From assembly GCA_002425685.1 (NCBI GenBank), contig DIMS01000026.1, forward strand, positions 16,367 to 40,477: a stretch of DNA of 24,111 nt, written 5' to 3'. The DNA comes from Synergistaceae bacterium UBA5560. GTDB taxonomy: Bacteria; Synergistota; Synergistia; Synergistales; Aminiphilaceae. Positions 7,351 to 17,239 of the stretch are shown one piece after another (within the stretch, counting starts at the first letter, position 1; every line of letters begins with the position of its first letter). Made by a program: the position numbers and the translations under genes. The notes below the pieces were generated by a model. The model searched no databases. It had not been told where the DNA came from and was given only the letters and a program-made list of their open reading frames with translations.

Positions 7351-7380
7351 CTGACGGCCTCTCCTTCGAGGGAGAGGCAG
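7351..7380 (-). promoter_or_regulatory. S6:S18 autoregulatory mRNA leader motif
   Basis: On the minus strand, read 5' to 3': CTG (7380-7378), CCTCTCC (7377-7371), loop CTCGAA, GGAGAGG (7364-7358), bulge CCGT (7357-7354), CAG (7353-7351). This is a hairpin above a short stem with CCG in the 3' bulge, which is the published description of the S6:S18 complex-binding motif (a CCG bulge flanked by a stem and a hairpin). It lies between the rpsF promoter and the rpsF start, exactly where such a motif is expected. Covariation was not tested. Confidence 0.7.
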
Positions 7381-7396
7381 GGAAACACAGCAAGTC

Positions 7397-7425
7397 ATTA
7401 TACGTTACGGGGCGGTTCTGGGCAA
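7397..7425 (-). promoter_or_regulatory. Sigma-70-type promoter of the rpsF-ssb-rpsR operon
   Basis: TTGCCC (7425-7420) and a perfect TATAAT (7402-7397) are separated by 17 bases on the minus strand. The -35 box is inside the end of the divIC-like gene. Transcription would start near 7390, leaving a leader of about 58 bases that contains the S6:S18 motif. Confidence 0.8.
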
Positions 7426-7719
7426 GACCTTGGGGGGCTCGCCGGAAACCACGACAAATCTGTAGATCCGTTCGTCCGGATAGGCCAGGTTGAACTGCTC
7501 CCGGGCAAGTCGCGCCATGCCCTCCGTGGTCTTGTAATAGACGATGTGATCCCGGAGGCGTCCGAGCTCCCTGTTCATGCGCACGAGCGTGTCCATGCGC
7601 TGATCCACCTGATGGGAGAGCCGGGCGATGCGGGCCGCCTCGAAGGCATAGGCCGTGAGAAGCACCGCCGAGGCAAGTCCGAAGGCAGTGGCCAGGAGAA
7701 CCCAGCGCAATCGCGGCAT
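7405..7719 (-). CDS. Septum formation initiator family protein (DivIC/FtsB-like)
   Basis: From the ATG at 7719 the product is 104 residues: a short basic N-terminus, one membrane segment (about residues 6-26), a coiled-coil stretch with QVDQRMDTLVRMNRELGRLRDHI, then the conserved C-terminal motif TTEGMARLAREQFNLAYPDERIYRFV. This is the bitopic FtsB/DivIC layout; these proteins bridge FtsL and FtsQ in the divisome and help activate septal wall synthesis. The ATG follows the argS stop by one base (TGACATG), suggesting coupled translation. A GTG at 7740 would add seven residues, and neither start has a strong ribosome site. The 3' end carries the rpsF -35 box. Confidence 0.85.
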   Translation of the reverse strand: MPRLRWVLLATAFGLASAVLLTAYAFEAARIARLSHQVDQRMDTLVRMNRELGRLRDHIVYYKTTEGMARLAREQFNLAYPDERIYRFVVVSGEPPKVLPRTAP

Positions 7720-7720
7720 G

Positions 7721-9403
7721 TCACATTTTTTCCGGCGCACCCACGCCCAGAAGCCTCAGGGCGTTTGCCAGAACAAGGCGAACGGCCTGGCCGAGGAGAA
7801 GGCGCCCCTCCTGCAGCGGCGACTCCTCGCCGAGAATCCGGTGCGCGTTGTAGAAGGCGTGGAAGGCCGTGGCGAGGTCGTGGATGTAGTAGACGATCCG
7901 GTGAGGGGCAAACTCCCGGGCCGCCTTGTCCACCTCCTCGGGAAAGAGCGCAAGCTTGCGCAGAACCTGATCCTCTTCGGGGGTCGCGAGAATGTTCACG
8001 TCGAACTCCTCCGGCCTCGGCAACACCACTCCCCTGGACTCGGCTTCCCGAAAGATGCTGCAGATCCGTGCATGGGCGTATTGGGCATAGTAGACGGGAT
8101 TCTCAGCACGGGCGCTACGGGCGAGCTGGAGGTCGAAATCCAGGTGGCTGTCGCTCCGGCGCATGAGGAAGAAATAGCGCGTGGCATCCACACCAACTTC
8201 CTCGAGAATCTCACTGAGCGTGACGAACTGTCCCGAACGCTTGGACATGGTGACCTGCTCGCCGCCGCTCAGGAGGTTCACCATCTGGATAAGCAGTACC
8301 TGCAGATCGTCGGGGTCGCGCCCGAGGGCCTCCACGGCGGCGCGCATGCGGGGAATGTATCCGTGATGGTCGGCGCCCCAGACATTGATGACGAGGTCGA
8401 ATCCACGGTCGTATTTGTCCTTGTGATAGGCCACGTCCGAAGCGAAATAAGTGGGTGCGCCGTTGCTCCGAATGAGGACGCGGTCCTTTTCGTCGCCGAA
8501 GGCCGTGGCACGGAACCACACCGCCCCGTCCGCGTCGTAGGCGAATCCCCGCTCACGAAGACGTTCGATCATGCGGGGCACGGCATCGTTGGTGTAGAGG
8601 CTCTTCTCGGAGAACCACACGTCGAAGCGCACCCCGAACTCTTCGAGACAGATCCGGATGGAGTCGAGAATCACCCGGCAGGCATATTCCCGAAAAAAGT
8701 CGAGGCTCTCGTCGAGAGGAACGGTAAGAAAACGCGCTCCCTCTTCCTCGACGATCTTCGCCGAAAGCTCCTTCACGTACTCGCCGTGGTAGCCGTCCTC
8801 GGGGAAAGGCGCGAGATCGGTTTTGCCGAGGAGTTCGAAATACCTGGATTGGGCGGAACGTCCGAGATTGTCCACCTGGAGCCCCGCGTCGTTGATGTAG
8901 TATTCGCGCTCTACGGTCCAGCCGGAGAACTCCAGGATGGCCGCCATGGCATCCCCCACGGCGGCGCCGCGTCCGTGCCCCACGTGGAGCGGTCCCGTGG
9001 GGTTGGCGCTGACAAATTCCACCTGCACTCTTTTCCCCGATCCACTCTGATTTCTTCCGTAGTCCTCGTTTTTCCCGAAAATCTCCACCAGGACATCCTT
9101 CTGCCACCGTCGGTTGAGAAAAAAGTTCACGAAACCGGGACCAGCGACCTCGGCCCGTTCCACGTAGCTGTTCTCGTCCTCGGCCAGAGTGTCCACAAGG
9201 CGCTGCGCAAGATCACGAGGCTTTTCACCAAAGAGCTTCGCCGCCTGCATGGCCGCGTTGGTCGCCCAATCTCCCTGTCCTTCCCGTTTCGGACGTTCGA
9301 GGGCGACCCGGGGCAAGTCCCCTGGGGAGACTCCCTTTTCGCCAGCGAACCGACACAGCGCCTCGGTGATCTGTTCCGCAAGTACCTGGGATAGTTCCTT
9401 CAC
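7721..9403 (-). CDS. argS: Arginyl-tRNA synthetase
   Basis: The 560-residue class I synthetase charges tRNA-Arg. It has an N-terminal Add1 domain (DWATNAAMQAAKLFG, GPGFVNFFL), then VSANPTGPLHVGHGRG with the HIGH-type motif HVGH at 140-143, NDAGLQVDNLG, and the KMSKS-equivalent TMSKR at 385-389. It ends with the DALR anticodon-binding domain (YYAQYAHARICSI, then GQAVRLVLANALRLLGV). The start is the GTG at 9403, because GGAGGTG lies 7 bases before it; a TTG further upstream would put that site inside the gene. It sits 54 bases downstream of the DUF3857-like gene and is coupled to the divIC-like gene below. Confidence 0.97.
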   Translation of the reverse strand: MKELSQVLAEQITEALCRFAGEKGVSPGDLPRVALERPKREGQGDWATNAAMQAAKLFGEKPRDLAQRLVDTLAEDENSYVERAEVAGPGFVNFFLNRRWQKDVLVEIFGKNEDYGRNQSGSGKRVQVEFVSANPTGPLHVGHGRGAAVGDAMAAILEFSGWTVEREYYINDAGLQVDNLGRSAQSRYFELLGKTDLAPFPEDGYHGEYVKELSAKIVEEEGARFLTVPLDESLDFFREYACRVILDSIRICLEEFGVRFDVWFSEKSLYTNDAVPRMIERLRERGFAYDADGAVWFRATAFGDEKDRVLIRSNGAPTYFASDVAYHKDKYDRGFDLVINVWGADHHGYIPRMRAAVEALGRDPDDLQVLLIQMVNLLSGGEQVTMSKRSGQFVTLSEILEEVGVDATRYFFLMRRSDSHLDFDLQLARSARAENPVYYAQYAHARICSIFREAESRGVVLPRPEEFDVNILATPEEDQVLRKLALFPEEVDKAAREFAPHRIVYYIHDLATAFHAFYNAHRILGEESPLQEGRLLLGQAVRLVLANALRLLGVGAPEKM

Positions 9404-9410
9404 GTGTTCG

Positions 9411-9417
9411 CACCTCC
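9411..9417 (-). promoter_or_regulatory. Ribosome binding site setting the argS start
   Basis: GGAGGTG seven bases before the GTG at 9401-9403. It rules out the TTG six codons upstream as the main start. Confidence 0.75.
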
Positions 9418-9457
9418 ACAACGCGACGTACGCGCCTCTTTATCTACGGTTTCGACG

Positions 9458-11344
9458 TCATCTGGCCCGGACGGGAAGCGTCTTACTCCCCCATGAAGCC
9501 CACGCGGCGATGAGCTGCCTCAATGCCTCGCCCATGGAGGCATCCATCTGCTGCGTCTTCACCACAAGCTTTGTCTCCCCCAGCACGGCATTACGCTTCT
9601 CGGAGAAACGAAGCGTTTCTCTCAACGCAATCCGTCCCTCCCCTTCCCGGCTCGGAGGAAGGGAAAGCACCCGGTATCCCTCCGGAAGGGAGAGATCCAG
9701 CTTCTGCTCCACCACGAAGGGGAAACGAAGACGCTGGGGAAACTGCTCCTGCTCCAGGGCGCGGAGCCAAGGCAGTTCCACCATCGGCATGCGGACGAGC
9801 ACCTGTCCGGGCGCCGGAATCCCCACGGCGGCCTGCACCGGAAAGGAGACGCGGTAGCCGTAGGGATAGGTCTGGAGCGACGGCGCACCGAACACAAAGG
9901 CACCTCCCGCAGAACGCGGCAACAGGGAAAGAATCTGTGCGCCGTCAGGAACCCCGCCGGGTGAAAAAAGGTCTACCCACCCTCCACGGACCGTCACGTC
10001 GAAGGTTCCCTGGCTCATGCCGGTCTGATCCATGGAGAGAATCCACTCAAGAGAAAGACGATGCTCCTCCAGGGCTCCGCCCGGAACAGCCCGGCTCTCC
10101 ACGCCGAGCCCCTCCGCACGGTAGAGGGTCTTTCCCCGGAGGGATGGCGGCACGTTCCCCGCGGCCACGTTCTGGCCCAGATCGCAATAGAAGCTGCTTC
10201 CGTTCGGAGGAGTGCATTCCAGAACGGGACGCAGCCACGCCCGGGACGTGGCGGGGGCGTCCTCCGCAAGCGGAAGCGCAGGAAGCCACCACACCACGGC
10301 CTTCCATCCCGCGTTCCGGAGCCAGGACTTGAGCACCAACACGCGCTCCCAGGGGGTCCAGGGTCCTTCGCCCGGAATCTCCTCCGCGGAGCGGACCCAG
10401 TCCCAGGGCACACCGGAAAGGAGCGTCTTTTCGGTGTTCATCGCGGCAAGAAGCGATTCCCCTGCCCGCGTCCTGTTGTTCATCGTCGCGGCACGGGCGA
10501 AGCCCCCCTCAGGAGAAGGAGCGGGAATCGTTTCCAGCTCCGCCAGCGGGCGGAGCGATTCGAAACGTCCCTTGCGGAGGCTGAAGGCCAGGGCGGGACG
10601 CTCCTTCGCGAGAAGACTGGTGCCCTTCCAGGCGGTTCTGTTCATGATGAGCCAGGAATAACGATCCCCCGCCCCCGCTTCGCTTTTGCCCGGTTCGGGC
10701 ACTCCCTCGCCCCCCCAGAGGAACGCAGCGTTCCGGGGCACGTCCACCACGTAGCGCTGCTCCCACTGGGGAAGGTCGAGTTCGAGCCAGACCAGGTCGT
10801 CCACGTTGAGCCGTCTCGGATACACCTGTGTGTAGGCAAGGGCAAGGGCTGTCTGTTCTCCCAAAGGGGGAATGCGGACCTCGACGATGCGGACCCCCTT
10901 CCGGTCCTGTTCCTGAGGAAGCAGCGGCGACACGAGACGTCCCAGCGGAACGCTGTAGAGCGCGGCCTCGGATACCGACGCGTCGCCCCCCTCGGGAACG
11001 GGAATCTGCCAGGTGCGCCATTCCTCGGACATGCCAGGCCCAAGGAGCACCACCCAGCGGGATTCGCGCACCATGTCACCGTTGGCTTCCAGGCGATACC
11101 GCATTTCCCGGAGCCAGACCATGCCGGGGACATCGCCGAAGGCACTCGTCGCCGGCGCCTCCCGGGCGAGACGCATCACCTCCAGAGCACCGTTCCAGGC
11201 GAAGACCCGCTCTGGAAGAAGCAGCATCCCCAGGAGGAGCACCCCCAGCAAAAACGGTCGTACTCTTTCCAGCGAACGCACACCCGTCGCCGAAAAAGCG
11301 GTCGAGGAACTCCCCATGGCGCTGTCGCGCATCTCCGTCGTCAT
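9458..11344 (-). CDS. Exported DUF3857/transglutaminase-like protein, catalytic residues apparently lost
   Basis: The product is about 628 residues from the ATG at 11344. It has a long N-region, a hydrophobic segment FLLGVLLLGMLLLP (about 31-44) and a likely signal-peptidase site after VFA (49). The following region (YRLEANGDMVRESRWVVLLG) looks like the N-terminal domain of DUF3857 proteins. The middle, RVLVLKSWLRNAGWKAVVWWLP, aligns by eye with the transglutaminase helix-strand unit, but the expected catalytic Cys is missing. ECTPPNGSSFYCDLGQNVAAGNVPPSLRGKTL matches the usual segment before the Asp and the PPxLRG motif. The function is unknown. AGGAGGAGG supports this start; an upstream ATG at 11416 overlaps the secA stop as ATGA. 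Family assignment is from pattern only. Confidence 0.6.
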   Translation of the reverse strand: MTTEMRDSAMGSSSTAFSATGVRSLERVRPFLLGVLLLGMLLLPERVFAWNGALEVMRLAREAPATSAFGDVPGMVWLREMRYRLEANGDMVRESRWVVLLGPGMSEEWRTWQIPVPEGGDASVSEAALYSVPLGRLVSPLLPQEQDRKGVRIVEVRIPPLGEQTALALAYTQVYPRRLNVDDLVWLELDLPQWEQRYVVDVPRNAAFLWGGEGVPEPGKSEAGAGDRYSWLIMNRTAWKGTSLLAKERPALAFSLRKGRFESLRPLAELETIPAPSPEGGFARAATMNNRTRAGESLLAAMNTEKTLLSGVPWDWVRSAEEIPGEGPWTPWERVLVLKSWLRNAGWKAVVWWLPALPLAEDAPATSRAWLRPVLECTPPNGSSFYCDLGQNVAAGNVPPSLRGKTLYRAEGLGVESRAVPGGALEEHRLSLEWILSMDQTGMSQGTFDVTVRGGWVDLFSPGGVPDGAQILSLLPRSAGGAFVFGAPSLQTYPYGYRVSFPVQAAVGIPAPGQVLVRMPMVELPWLRALEQEQFPQRLRFPFVVEQKLDLSLPEGYRVLSLPPSREGEGRIALRETLRFSEKRNAVLGETKLVVKTQQMDASMGEALRQLIAAWASWGSKTLPVRAR

Positions 11345-11352
11345 GGACTTCG

Positions 11353-11361
11353 CCTCCTCCT
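11353..11361 (-). promoter_or_regulatory. Ribosome binding site for the DUF3857-like gene
   Basis: AGGAGGAGG eight bases before the ATG at 11342-11344. It favours this start over the ATG at 11416, which would add 24 residues ahead of the signal peptide. Confidence 0.6.
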
Positions 11362-11412
11362 GCATCTCTTCTGAAAAACCGCCCCCTCCGGAACGGATGC
11401 GGGCCCTCCGCA

Positions 11413-14100
<2,688 letters not shown>

Positions 14101-14154
14101 TTCCTCACCTCTACTGTTGTAGGAAGCATTCCTCCGACCTTCGGAAATCCCGGC

Positions 14155-14177
14155 TCTCCTCCGTAGCGCACAGGAGA
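14155..14177 (-). promoter_or_regulatory. Hairpin in the secA 5' leader
   Basis: TCTCCT and AGGAGA form a 6-bp stem with an 11-base loop, about 55-75 bases before the secA start. A second short repeat (TCCGA/TCGGA near 14134-14146) lies closer to the gene. secA leaders often hold regulatory structure, but no arrest peptide like SecM is visible here. Confidence 0.35.
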
Positions 14178-14249
14178 CCCCGGGAAAGGACGGACGGAAA
14201 GCACTTCTCCAAGGTTATCCTTCCGGAAGATCCCTCCAGAGGACGAACC

Positions 14250-14279
14250 ATTATATGCTTCCCTGTTCGGACCCGTCAA
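14250..14279 (-). promoter_or_regulatory. Sigma-70-type promoter of secA
   Basis: TTGACG (14279-14274) and a perfect TATAAT (14255-14250) are 18 bases apart on the minus strand. The first two bases of the -35 box are the last two T residues of the tnaA terminator tract. Confidence 0.8.
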
Positions 14280-14311
14280 AAAAAGGGAGATACCCGAAAA
14301 GGGCATCTCCC
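14278..14311 (-). terminator. Rho-independent terminator of tnaA
   Basis: On the minus strand GGGAGAT (14311-14305), one mismatch, CCC, loop TTTTC, GGG, then ATCTCCC (14291-14285) is followed by seven T residues (14284-14278). This is a full stem plus U-tract, about 80 bases after the tnaA stop. Confidence 0.92.
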
Positions 14312-14393
14312 TGAAAGCAGGCACCACCGAACACAACGCTCCATCCGTTTTCCCCTCTGTCCCCGCTCTTGCCCGGGGCGCTTCTTTCCGACA

Positions 14394-15788
14394 CTACAAC
14401 GTGTAGGGTTTCAGGTGGGCCAGGAAATGGTGGAGTCCTTTCACGGGAGGAGCATACTCCACTTTCAGGCCGTAACGAATTTTCTCCCGGCGCTTGTAGA
14501 CGTTGACGATGCTTTCCGCAACGTATTCCATATGGCTGTTCGTGTAAGTGCGACGGTTGATGGCGAGACGGTAGAGTTCGAGCTTGGGGAGAATAAGCTT
14601 TCCCGTCTTCTCGTCCTCAATAGCGAAGGCGAGGGCGCCGAGGCCGATGCCGCGAATGGCTCCTTCGCGGTAGATTTCGATGGAGAGAACATCCGCCGGA
14701 TAGGCCGTCTGAGGAATGTGAGGCAGGAACGCTGCAGCGTCGATGAAGATGGCGTGTCCTCCCGTGGGCTTTACGAAGGGGACACCTCCCTCTTCGAGCA
14801 GATCGCCGAGGTATTTCACCTGCGCCACCCGATGGGCCATGTACTGCTCGTCGGTCATCTCCCGCAACCCCTGAGCGAGAGCTTCGAGGTCCCGTCCTGC
14901 GAGGCCACCGTAGGTGGCGAACCCTTCAAAGAGAATTACCCGGGGAAGCAGCGCCTGGTACAGCGCCTCCGTGCGGCAGCAGATCATGCCGCCGATGTTC
15001 ACGAGGGGGTCCTTCTTGGCGGAACAGGTGATGGCGTCCGCCGTGTCCATGCAGGCCCGCAGGATCGCCGCGAGGGACATGTCCCGGCACGCTTCCTCCC
15101 GCATCTTGATAAACCAGGCGTTCTCCGCCATGCGGGCCGCGTCGAGGAAGAGAGGAATGCCGTGCTTTTTCGCCACCCCGGAGACGGCGCGGAGGTTTTC
15201 GAGACTCACGGGCTGGCCGCCTCCGGAATTGTTCGTGACGGTGACCATGATGAGGGGAATACGCTCCCTGCCATACTCGGCGATGGCGCGCTCAAGCTTC
15301 GCCACGTCCACGTTCCCCTTGAAGGGATGCCGCACCTCGGGCTTGAAGGCATCGTCAATGACGCAATCCACGGGCTCAGCCCCGACGTTGAAAATGTGCG
15401 CCCGGGTCGTGTCGAAGGGCATATTGAAGGGAATGATGTCACCCTTCTTCGCGAGGGTGCCAAAGACCACGTTCTCCGCCGCTCGCCCCTGATGGGTTGG
15501 AATCACGTGGTCGAAACCGAGCACGTCCTTCACCGCATTCTTGAGGGCGAAGAAACTGTCCGCTCCGGCGTAGGCCTCGTCTCCCCGCATGAGAGCGGCC
15601 CATTGCTGCTTGCTCATCGCCCCCGTGCCGGAATCGGTGAGGAGATCAATGTAGATGTCCTCGGAGCGCAAACCGAACATGTTGCAATGTCCGATTTCCA
15701 GGGCTTTCTCCCGCTGCGCTCCGTCCGGAACGCGGACGGGCTCCACCATTTTGATGCGGAACGGTTCGGGCATAATACGATCCACCAT
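14394..15788 (-). CDS. tnaA: Tryptophanase (tryptophan indole-lyase), PLP-dependent
   Basis: The 464-residue product belongs to the beta-eliminating lyase family: PEPFRIKMVEPV at the start, IDLLTDSGTGAMS, RGDEAYAG, PTHQGRAAEN, and SAKKDPLVNIGG with the PLP lysine K259. Tryptophanase and tyrosine phenol-lyase differ at a few active-site positions. Here D126 (FDTT) matches the tryptophanase Asp137 where phenol-lyase has Thr; L383 replaces the phenol-lyase Arg381; and H454 (HHF) matches tryptophanase His463 where phenol-lyase has Phe. So cleavage of Trp to indole, pyruvate and ammonia is favoured. The start is set by GGAGGG seven bases before the ATG. It has its own promoter and terminator, downstream of the amino-acid uptake operon. 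Confidence 0.88.
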   Translation of the reverse strand: MVDRIMPEPFRIKMVEPVRVPDGAQREKALEIGHCNMFGLRSEDIYIDLLTDSGTGAMSKQQWAALMRGDEAYAGADSFFALKNAVKDVLGFDHVIPTHQGRAAENVVFGTLAKKGDIIPFNMPFDTTRAHIFNVGAEPVDCVIDDAFKPEVRHPFKGNVDVAKLERAIAEYGRERIPLIMVTVTNNSGGGQPVSLENLRAVSGVAKKHGIPLFLDAARMAENAWFIKMREEACRDMSLAAILRACMDTADAITCSAKKDPLVNIGGMICCRTEALYQALLPRVILFEGFATYGGLAGRDLEALAQGLREMTDEQYMAHRVAQVKYLGDLLEEGGVPFVKPTGGHAIFIDAAAFLPHIPQTAYPADVLSIEIYREGAIRGIGLGALAFAIEDEKTGKLILPKLELYRLAINRRTYTNSHMEYVAESIVNVYKRREKIRYGLKVEYAPPVKGLHHFLAHLKPYTL

Positions 15789-15795
15789 ACGACAT

Positions 15796-15801
15796 CCCTC
15801 C
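15796..15801 (-). promoter_or_regulatory. Ribosome binding site setting the tnaA start
   Basis: GGAGGG seven bases before the ATG at 15786-15788. The resulting N-terminus MVDRIMPEPFRIK matches the family; an in-frame ATG at 15836 would add 16 unrelated residues. Confidence 0.75.
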
Positions 15802-15864
15802 ACAGTGCTGTCTTTCGCTCGACTTTGGAGGCTCATCTATGGAGATGCTTCTCTGCTCGGTCTC

Positions 15865-15881
15865 GGAACAGCGTCTGTTCC
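15865..15881 (-). promoter_or_regulatory. Inverted repeat at the tnaA transcription start, possible operator
   Basis: GGAACAG, three bases, CTGTTCC: a perfect 7-bp inverted repeat beginning about two bases after the predicted start of transcription (near 15883). It could be a regulator binding site or a 5' mRNA hairpin. Confidence 0.5.
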
Positions 15882-15889
15882 CTTCGCCG

Positions 15890-15918
15890 ATTGTAGGAGG
15901 AACCTTCCGTTTTGTCGA
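15890..15918 (-). promoter_or_regulatory. Sigma-70-type promoter of tnaA
   Basis: TCGACA (15918-15913) and TACAAT (15895-15890) are separated by 17 bases on the minus strand; each box matches 5 of 6 consensus positions. It lies in the 170-base spacer between the M20 gene and tnaA. Confidence 0.7.
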
Positions 15919-15958
15919 TGGAGCAAATCCGCCTCCCGGGAAACGAGTTTCTCCCGAG

Positions 15959-17197
15959 TCACGCCTCTGCCATGAGAAGGGCGAAGACCAGGGCCTCGTC
16001 GAGCAAATGGGAGATCTCCGCGTATTCGTCAGGTTGGTGGGCGTTGTCGGCCTCCCGGGCCCAGACGACGGCGGGAATACCCCGAGCCCGAAAGTATGCG
16101 GCGCACGTCCCACCCCCGATACCACCGACCCGAGGTTCCACGTTCAGCACCACCCGCAGGGCATCCTCCAGGCGCCGGACGACAGGCGCCTCCCGGGAAG
16201 TCGGCATCGCGGCCTGTTCTTTTTGAAGAAATTCCGTCCGCACGGACACGCCGTAGCGTTCCTCGATCCTGCGGAGTACCTCATCCACGACGGACAGAAC
16301 CGACTCGAGTGGAACCGAAGGGAGCACGCGGCAGTCGAAGCAGAACACTTCCCGACCGGGAACGGTGTTCACGTTGGGAACGTTCGCACTCCTTTTCGTG
16401 GGTTCGAAGGTCGAGACAGGGGGATCGAAGAGGATGTCCTCCTCGGGAAACGCCGCATGAAGCGCCTCGTCAAGAGCGACGGAAAAGGCGTTTGCGGCGC
16501 GGCAGGCGTTTCTGCCGAGCTGGGGCATACTGGCGTGCACCTGGACGCCCTGAACGGTGAACTGCATCCAGAGGATGGATTTCTCGGCGATCTCGATGAA
16601 ATCGCCCCGCTCGTTGCCTCCATCGGGGACGACGAGCAGGTCCTCCGGGGAAAAGAGATTCCGGTCGAGAAGGTGTCGAATGCCGTGGACACTTCCCATT
16701 TCCTCGTCCGCCACGAAACAGAGGCAGATCTCCCTGCGGGGCGTCAGCCCCAGTTGTTTCAGTGCCACTGCGGCATAGAGACTTGCCACCACTTCCTGAC
16801 CGTTGTCGTTGCTGCCCCTCCCGTAGATCCGCTCTTCCGTGACCCTCGGGACGAAGGGATCTCCGCTCCAGAACCCCCGATCTCCCTCGGGAACGACATC
16901 GAGATGCGTGACGAACCAGAGCCTCCCCGGTTCGCGTCCGGGAATGCGCGCCACCAGATTGGGGCGCATCACCGAGGGATTCGCCGCATCGGGAAGATCG
17001 TACCGCTCGCAGGGACCGAACCCGAGTTCGACGATTTTCTTCTCGAGCCACGCGGTCTTTTCCATCTCTCCCGTTCCACCATCCCCGGGCGAGACGGCAG
17101 GGCGAGACACGAGGGCACAGAGGGTCTCCACCATCTCTGCCCGAAGCTTCTGTACTTCTCCACGCAGCGGCGCGCACAGACGCTGCATTTCCTCCAC
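15959..17197 (-). CDS. M20-family metallohydrolase (peptidase or acyl-amino-acid deacylase)
   Basis: This 412-residue protein has the M20 two-zinc layout: THLDVVPEG (H98 metal ligand, D100), GRGSNDNGQ (D131 bridging ligand), ADEEMGS (E165 catalytic base, E166 ligand), VVPDGG (D192 ligand) and a late H in DNAHQPDEY. The central lid domain starts near residue 205 (EIAEKSILWMQFTVQGVQVHASMPQLGRNA). Members remove amino acids from dipeptides or cleave acyl groups from amino acids; the substrate cannot be told from sequence. No signal peptide is seen, so it acts in the cytoplasm. The start is GTG with GGGAGGTG before it. It is the last gene of the livJ-pgsA unit, 37 bases after pgsA, and could process imported amino-acid conjugates or peptides. 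Confidence 0.88.
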   Translation of the reverse strand: MEEMQRLCAPLRGEVQKLRAEMVETLCALVSRPAVSPGDGGTGEMEKTAWLEKKIVELGFGPCERYDLPDAANPSVMRPNLVARIPGREPGRLWFVTHLDVVPEGDRGFWSGDPFVPRVTEERIYGRGSNDNGQEVVASLYAAVALKQLGLTPRREICLCFVADEEMGSVHGIRHLLDRNLFSPEDLLVVPDGGNERGDFIEIAEKSILWMQFTVQGVQVHASMPQLGRNACRAANAFSVALDEALHAAFPEEDILFDPPVSTFEPTKRSANVPNVNTVPGREVFCFDCRVLPSVPLESVLSVVDEVLRRIEERYGVSVRTEFLQKEQAAMPTSREAPVVRRLEDALRVVLNVEPRVGGIGGGTCAAYFRARGIPAVVWAREADNAHQPDEYAEISHLLDEALVFALLMAEA

Positions 17198-17216
17198 GCG
17201 GACACACCTCCCTTTT

Positions 17217-17239
17217 CCTGAACGGGTTTGTTGTTCAGG
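17217..17239 (-). other. Hairpin between pgsA and the M20 gene
   Basis: CCTGAAC, nine bases, GTTCAGG: a perfect 7-bp inverted repeat overlapping the pgsA stop codon. There is no T-tract, so it is more likely an mRNA processing or stability element than a terminator. Confidence 0.4.

Noticed and set aside
7655..9394. A 579-codon plus-strand frame opposite argS
   Set aside because: Same antisense effect against a clear arginyl-tRNA synthetase; no ribosome site or domain.
9399..9406. TTCACGTG, the core of the bacterial parS site, at the argS start
   Set aside because: Only the core matches; the right flank (TTC instead of AAA) breaks the palindrome, and the bases are used by the argS start region.
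15789..15883. A tnaC-like leader peptide before tnaA
   Set aside because: The only ATG-started frame in the leader (from 15836) is in phase with tnaA, lacks Trp and runs into the gene; it looks like an upstream in-frame start without a ribosome site.
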